Source of the DNA: JAWODU01 sp046483125
GTDB lineage: Bacteria; Verrucomicrobiota; Kiritimatiellia; UBA8416; JAWODU01
Direction of reading: 5' to 3'
DNA: 9,767 nucleotides
NCBI GenBank assembly: GCA_046483125.1
Contig: JAWODU010000016.1
Coordinates: 1-9,767, forward strand
In this document: in pieces, positions 7,541 through 9,767 of the stretch
How positions within the stretch are numbered: position 1 is the first letter of the stretch
Layout of the letters: each line of letters begins with the position of its first letter
Notes under the pieces: generated by a model
What the model was told of the DNA's origin: nothing
The model's database searches: none
Seen by the model: the letters and a program-made list of their open reading frames with translations, nothing else
Translations under genes and position numbers: made by a program

Positions 7541-7562
7541 CGCAATGATTGAAAGATGGCAA
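7534..7562 (-). promoter_or_regulatory. Sigma-70-type promoter of the mazEF operon
   Basis: On the minus strand, TTGCCA (reverse complement of 7557-7562) and TATGAT (reverse complement of 7534-7539) lie exactly 17 nt apart; each differs from consensus by one base. Transcription would begin near 7527, about 20 nt before the antitoxin ATG. It is the best promoter match I found in the window. Confidence 0.7.
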
Positions 7563-7599
7563 GCAGGTCTTTTGGAACCTTTTCTTTGGGGATAAACGG

Positions 7600-7662
7600 A
7601 AAACATAACTCGTTCTGAAGAGACGCGCAACGCGCGGCTATTCAGAATCGAGTTCATGTTTT
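7600..7662. repeat. Long bulged palindrome H1 at the intron 5' junction
   Basis: From outside in on the + strand: AAAACAT (7600-7606) pairs with ATGTTTT (7656-7662); AACTCG (7607-7612) with CGAGTT (7649-7654); TTCTGAA (7613-7619) with TTCAGAA (7641-7647). C7655 and T7648 bulge out on the right arm. The 20 bp of stem are capped by an inner CGCGC-AAC-GCGCG hairpin flanked by AGA and GGC. The run of T up to 7663, and the A-run on the other side, would let it act as a terminator in both directions, including for the uroD-like gene before the intron arrived. The same bulge layout recurs in H2. Confidence 0.8.
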
Positions 7663-7809
7663 TGTGTACGCCCAGCATGGGCGCGAACTAAGGGGGTTAA
7701 AGTCCCCTGTATGTGACCCTGTCTATGCAAAGAAGCATAGACGAAATACTAGCCGAAGGCAAGGGCGTCGCCGCAAGGCGGGGTCTGGAGGAAGCCGGAG
7801 AGCAAAACT

Positions 7810-8391
7810 GTGAGCCTACGAACAGAAACAGCATATAAGGCCGACCGGACGGGCGAGCTGGCACAACACAGCAAAGCCCAAGGTTCGACCCGGGAGAACA
7901 TGCTTCAAGCATGGAAGCGGGTCAAAGCCAACAAGGGAGCAGCAGGCATCGACGAGATGTCTATAGAGCAGTTTCCCGAGTTTGCCCGCCAATACTGGGA
8001 GAGGATACGTTCAGCTCTCATCGAGGGCGCCTATCGCCCCGCAGCAGTACTGCGGGTGCTGATACCAAAAGCCACCGGAGGCCAACGGCCTCTGGGTATA
8101 CCGACGGTGTTGGATCGAGTGATTCAGCAGGCCATAGCACAGGTAATCACTCCGCTGTTTGAGTCGCAGTTCAGCGCACACAGCTACGGGTTCCGCCCGA
8201 AGCGTAATGCGCGAATGGCCCTGACAGTAATGGAAGATGCCTACAGCAATGGTCTGAGGTACGCAGTTGACTGCGACCTGAAGAGCTTCTTCGACACCGT
8301 AAACCGGCTTTGGCAACAGGGAGTTCCGAACATGAGGCAACAGTGGATCGAGCTTCACTATGGTAACGCGGCAACGCCCGCGTCGTCATGA
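7810..8391 (+). pseudogene. ltrA: Truncated group II intron reverse transcriptase/maturase
   Basis: The first 165 residues are the N-terminal part of a group II intron reverse transcriptase: AWKRVKANKGAAGID (35-48), the fingers motif YRPAAVLRVLIPKATGGQRPLGIP, then DRVIQQAIAQ, SYGFRPKRNA, and the palm motif YAVDCDLKSFFDTVN with the first catalytic aspartates (154-156). The frame then jumps to a tail, RLWQQGVPNMRQQWIELHYG, that resembles the extreme C-terminus of these proteins. The YADD catalytic box, the rest of the palm and most of the thumb/maturase domain X are absent, so about half of the normal 400 or more residues are lost by deletion near 8302-8306 without breaking the frame. The fragment cannot be an active polymerase. 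The start is uncertain: GTG 7810 lies within the ribozyme 5' part and ATG 7900 is an alternative. Confidence 0.85.
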
Positions 8392-8397
8392 CTGCCT

Positions 8398-8469
8398 GGA
8401 ACCGCCCCGTGCGGACCCGCATGCGGGGTGGTGTGGGGAGGGAGAGCTAATCACTCTCCCTTACCCGAT
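8398..8469 (+). ncRNA. Group II intron domains V and VI
   Basis: Domain V: ACCGCCCCG (8401-8409) pairs with CGGGGTGGT (8424-8432), with an upper stem closing on a short loop, followed by the GTGGTGTGGG junction seen in class C introns. Domain VI: GGGAGAG (8440-8446) pairs with CTCTCCC (8454-8460), then TTA with A8463 as the likely bulged branch-point adenosine, CCC and terminal GAT. These catalytic parts appear undamaged although the protein gene is broken. Confidence 0.85.
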
Positions 8470-8481
8470 TGGACGATATTT

Positions 8482-9489
8482 CTATTTCTCATCCCAAGCC
8501 TTGAATACGGCTTCGATGTTGTCTCGTGAATTGTCCTTTCCCCACTCACACTGAGCAATGACTCCGCCATTGCCGTCATCTATGGCGTCACGGACGCGCC
8601 GAACGGCATTGCGAACATCGTCAACCGAGCCAAACGGAAGGGCATGCTGTCGATCGATTTCGCCCCAGAATGTAACCCTTCCCTTGTAGCGTTCTGCCAG
8701 ATCCTCGATGTTCATGCAGAACAGCTGGGAATTGATTGCGTCCATACCGACCTCGATCAAGTCACCATAGATGGCCTCGATATTTCCGTCCGAATGAAAG
8801 AACGCAAATTTACCAGCCGCATGTATGGCATCACAATAGTCCTTGTAGAGCGGTTTGAAGATTGACCTCCACATATTCGGATCAATCAATAATGCAAGAT
8901 TGGTGCCCCAGTCATCCATGAGAAACACGCCGTCTACATTCGAGGTAGCCCAACTCTCTACGTCAGCCAGGTAGAATTCATGAATCATCTCTATCAGCTT
9001 GGACAGTTCGGGCGAACCGTAGGCCAGATCCATGAAGACGTTCTCAGCACCGCGTACGAACTGGAGACGCTCGAAAGGGCGAGCGCACACCGAGGAGAGC
9101 ATAAAGAGATCACTTTTCTCGCAATGGCGATTCGCGTGAGACAGGTCGCGATTGCGGACAAGACCCCACGGAGGCTGATAGGCTGCAAGCCCCGACCAAT
9201 CGGGCAGGGCCGGCTTCTTGACCTCACCGATAATTCCCGGTTCACCGACCCCCCATACGCTGCCCCATTCATCCTCGTACACGCCAGCTTTTGCCACGTG
9301 ATCCAGCTCTGTATCGCCGGAGCCAGGTGACAACTCGGGTCGTCCAATGTCTGATGGGAACGCTCTGTTGAGCTCTTCGAGTTCGCCCTTCCGAAACAGC
9401 GATATATAGGGTAGAGCCCACAGGTCTCTAGGTACTCGGTCCGATGGTTTGTGGGCTAGAGTCGCTTGAACTCTCTCTCTTCCCGTCAT
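8482..9489 (-). CDS. UroD-superfamily protein (uroporphyrinogen decarboxylase / corrinoid methyltransferase-like)
   Basis: About 335 residues from the ATG at 9489. The N-terminus MTGRERVQATLAHKPSDRVP is the typical opening of UroD-like proteins. Later parts fit the TIM-barrel family: a GVFLMDDWG strand, HSDGNIEAIYGDLIEVGMDAIN, then VTFWGEIDRQHALPFGS and the C-terminal helix NIEAVFKAWDE. This subgroup, abundant in environmental bacteria, is usually not the haem-pathway enzyme; several relatives bind cobalamin or move methyl groups, but the substrate here cannot be told. There is no adjacent haem, corrinoid or methyltransferase gene. Start choice: ATG 9489 is preceded by GAAGGAA and matches the family start; the longer frame to TTG 9534 begins inside hairpin H2. 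The stop lies 12 nt from the intron 3' end, and H1 would have been about 20 nt downstream before the intron inserted. Confidence 0.85.
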   Translation of the reverse strand: MTGRERVQATLAHKPSDRVPRDLWALPYISLFRKGELEELNRAFPSDIGRPELSPGSGDTELDHVAKAGVYEDEWGSVWGVGEPGIIGEVKKPALPDWSGLAAYQPPWGLVRNRDLSHANRHCEKSDLFMLSSVCARPFERLQFVRGAENVFMDLAYGSPELSKLIEMIHEFYLADVESWATSNVDGVFLMDDWGTNLALLIDPNMWRSIFKPLYKDYCDAIHAAGKFAFFHSDGNIEAIYGDLIEVGMDAINSQLFCMNIEDLAERYKGRVTFWGEIDRQHALPFGSVDDVRNAVRRVRDAIDDGNGGVIAQCEWGKDNSRDNIEAVFKAWDEK

Positions 9490-9517
9490 TGCGTAATTCG
9501 TTCCTTCGTCGAACGTG

Positions 9518-9574
9518 ATCCTAACCGTTTTCAAAACCAGAGCGAAGCGGCGGTTTTGAAATACGGTTCAGGAT
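9518..9574. repeat. Long bulged palindrome H2 upstream of the uroD-like gene
   Basis: From outside in on the + strand: ATCCT (9518-9522) pairs with AGGAT (9570-9574); AACCGT (9523-9528) with ACGGTT (9563-9568); TTTCAAAACC (9529-9538) with GGTTTTGAAA (9552-9561). C9569 and T9562 bulge out on the right arm. The 21 bp of stem are capped by a 13-nt loop starting AGA and ending GGC. No T-run follows, so it is a poor terminator. It lies 28 nt upstream of the preferred uroD-like start and would be in that gene's leader if transcription begins further upstream. Confidence 0.8.
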
Positions 9575-9593
9575 GTTGAAACTCTCCTCAAGC

Positions 9594-9646
9594 GCTCGGG
9601 TTTTTGTTATGCTCCGAGCATGTGAGGGGAAAAGGAGGCTCCTCGC
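9594..9646 (+). ncRNA. Two adjacent stem-loops in the IS110 leader (possible bridge RNA part)
   Basis: GCTCGG (9594-9599) pairs with CCGAGC (9614-9619) around a 14-nt loop, and GTGAGG (9622-9627) pairs with CCTCGC (9641-9646, one G-U pair) around a 13-nt loop. IS110-group elements encode a structured guide (bridge) RNA in the non-coding end before the transposase. The position, 66-118 nt ahead of the start codon, fits, but no guide loops were matched to a target, so this is an inference. Transcriptional insulation is an alternative role. Confidence 0.35.
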
Positions 9647-9711
9647 CCAGAATCAAATCGTAGAGATCGACCAAGATCAACAACAAGAAACATAAGAAAG
9701 GAACCTCCAAA

Positions 9712-9767
9712 ATGAAGTTCTATCGTACGACGAGTGAGTATAACTGCGGGGTAGACCTGCACTCAAG
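9712..9767 (+). CDS. IS110-family transposase (3' partial, first 18 codons)
   Basis: The visible N-terminus, MKFYRTTSEYNCGVDLHS, matches the IS110 opening pattern in which (Y/N)CGxDLH contains the first aspartate (Asp15) of the DEDD RuvC-like catalytic site. The ATG at 9712 follows AAAGGA at about 9697-9702. The rest of the gene lies beyond the window, so its integrity is unknown. Only 18 residues support the call, but the motif is distinctive. Confidence 0.75.
   Translation, partial: MKFYRTTSEYNCGVDLHS

Larger units (their letters stand above)
7664..8469 (+). mobile_element. Group IIC-like intron, internally deleted
   Basis: The 5' end GTGTACG is followed by the domain I basal hairpin CGCCC-agcat-GGGCG (7669-7683), as at the start of bacterial group IIC introns. 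The next part aligns by eye, from memory, with the Oceanobacillus iheyensis IIC intron (AGTCCC block, GGAAGC block, CATATxAGGC, CAAAGxCC). Internal hairpins include GTCTATGC/GCATAGAC (7721-7742) and CGCC-GCAA-GGCG (7769-7780, a GNRA tetraloop). Domains V and VI (8398-8469) are recognisable and the element ends CCCGAT. At about 806 nt it is under half of a full ORF-bearing intron, because most of the reverse transcriptase is missing; no clear domain II-III segment is seen either. It inserted directly 3' of hairpin H1, the usual target type for class C introns. The 5' boundary could be off by one or two bases. Confidence 0.85.
9575..9767 (+). mobile_element. Left part of an IS110-family element (partial, left end not located)
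   Basis: A transposase start at 9712 marks the element, which continues past the right edge. IS110-family ends lack clear terminal inverted repeats, so the left boundary cannot be fixed; it should lie between H2 (ends 9574) and about 9600. The 9575-9711 leader is of a size that could encode the guide RNA known for this family. Confidence 0.5.

Noticed and set aside
7600..7662. H1 as a standard integron attC site
   Set aside because: No exact GTTRRRY/RYYYAAC pair and no unpaired central spacer; no integrase gene in the window. Kept only as an attC-like hypothesis.
8644..9347. Several short frames opposite the uroD-like gene on the + strand and in another minus frame
   Set aside because: They overlap a long, family-matching gene and have no features of their own.
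1..9767. CRISPR array, tRNA or rRNA genes
   Set aside because: No regularly spaced direct repeats and no tRNA- or rRNA-like folds were seen on either strand by eye.

Overview
The window reads as a bacterial chromosome segment with two contrasting halves. Positions 1 to about 6700 are dense and GC-rich with all genes on the + strand. Positions about 6700 to 9767 are accessory DNA with a toxin-antitoxin pair, a shrunken group II intron, a lone UroD-family gene and the start of an IS110-type element. A single-pass membrane protein with an OmpA-like peptidoglycan-binding domain argues for a bacterium with a cell wall. Topoisomerase VI and an archaeal-pattern thymidylate synthase are unusual for bacteria; bacterial topo VI is known mainly from scattered and candidate phyla. 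No lineage can be named from sequence alone.

Left half: the 3' part of a long coiled-coil/OmpA-like gene (1-2094, runs off the left edge) is followed 28 nt later by a compact run: dut (dUTPase), a ThyA-type thymidylate synthase that overlaps dut by 4 nt, topoisomerase VI subunit B whose start lies at the end of thyA, and topoisomerase VI subunit A after a 39-nt gap. Dut makes dUMP, ThyA converts it to dTMP, and topo VI (A2B2) relaxes and decatenates the DNA. The tight spacing suggests one operon joining dTTP supply to DNA topology. Catalytic residues are visible in all four proteins.

Right half: a minus-strand mazEF-type toxin-antitoxin operon (6942-7507) has a well-formed sigma-70 promoter with a palindromic candidate operator over its -10 box. 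Directly behind it lies a long bulged hairpin (H1, 7600-7662), and immediately 3' of that hairpin is an 806-nt group IIC-like intron (about 7664-8469). Its reverse transcriptase has lost its middle, including the YADD box, but domains V and VI look intact. Twelve nt past the intron ends a minus-strand UroD/corrinoid-methyltransferase-like gene (8482-9489). Upstream of that gene is a second hairpin (H2, 9518-9574) with the same bulge pattern and loop ends as H1. Just beyond H2 the leader and first 18 codons of an IS110-family transposase run off the right edge.

The most notable signal is the H1/H2 pair: two architecture-matched palindromes with different stem sequences, bracketing the uroD-like gene and each lying directly 5' of a mobile element of a class known to target hairpins (terminators or attC sites). 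They may be divergent attC-like sites, members of a palindromic repeat family, or in the case of H1 simply a bidirectional terminator.
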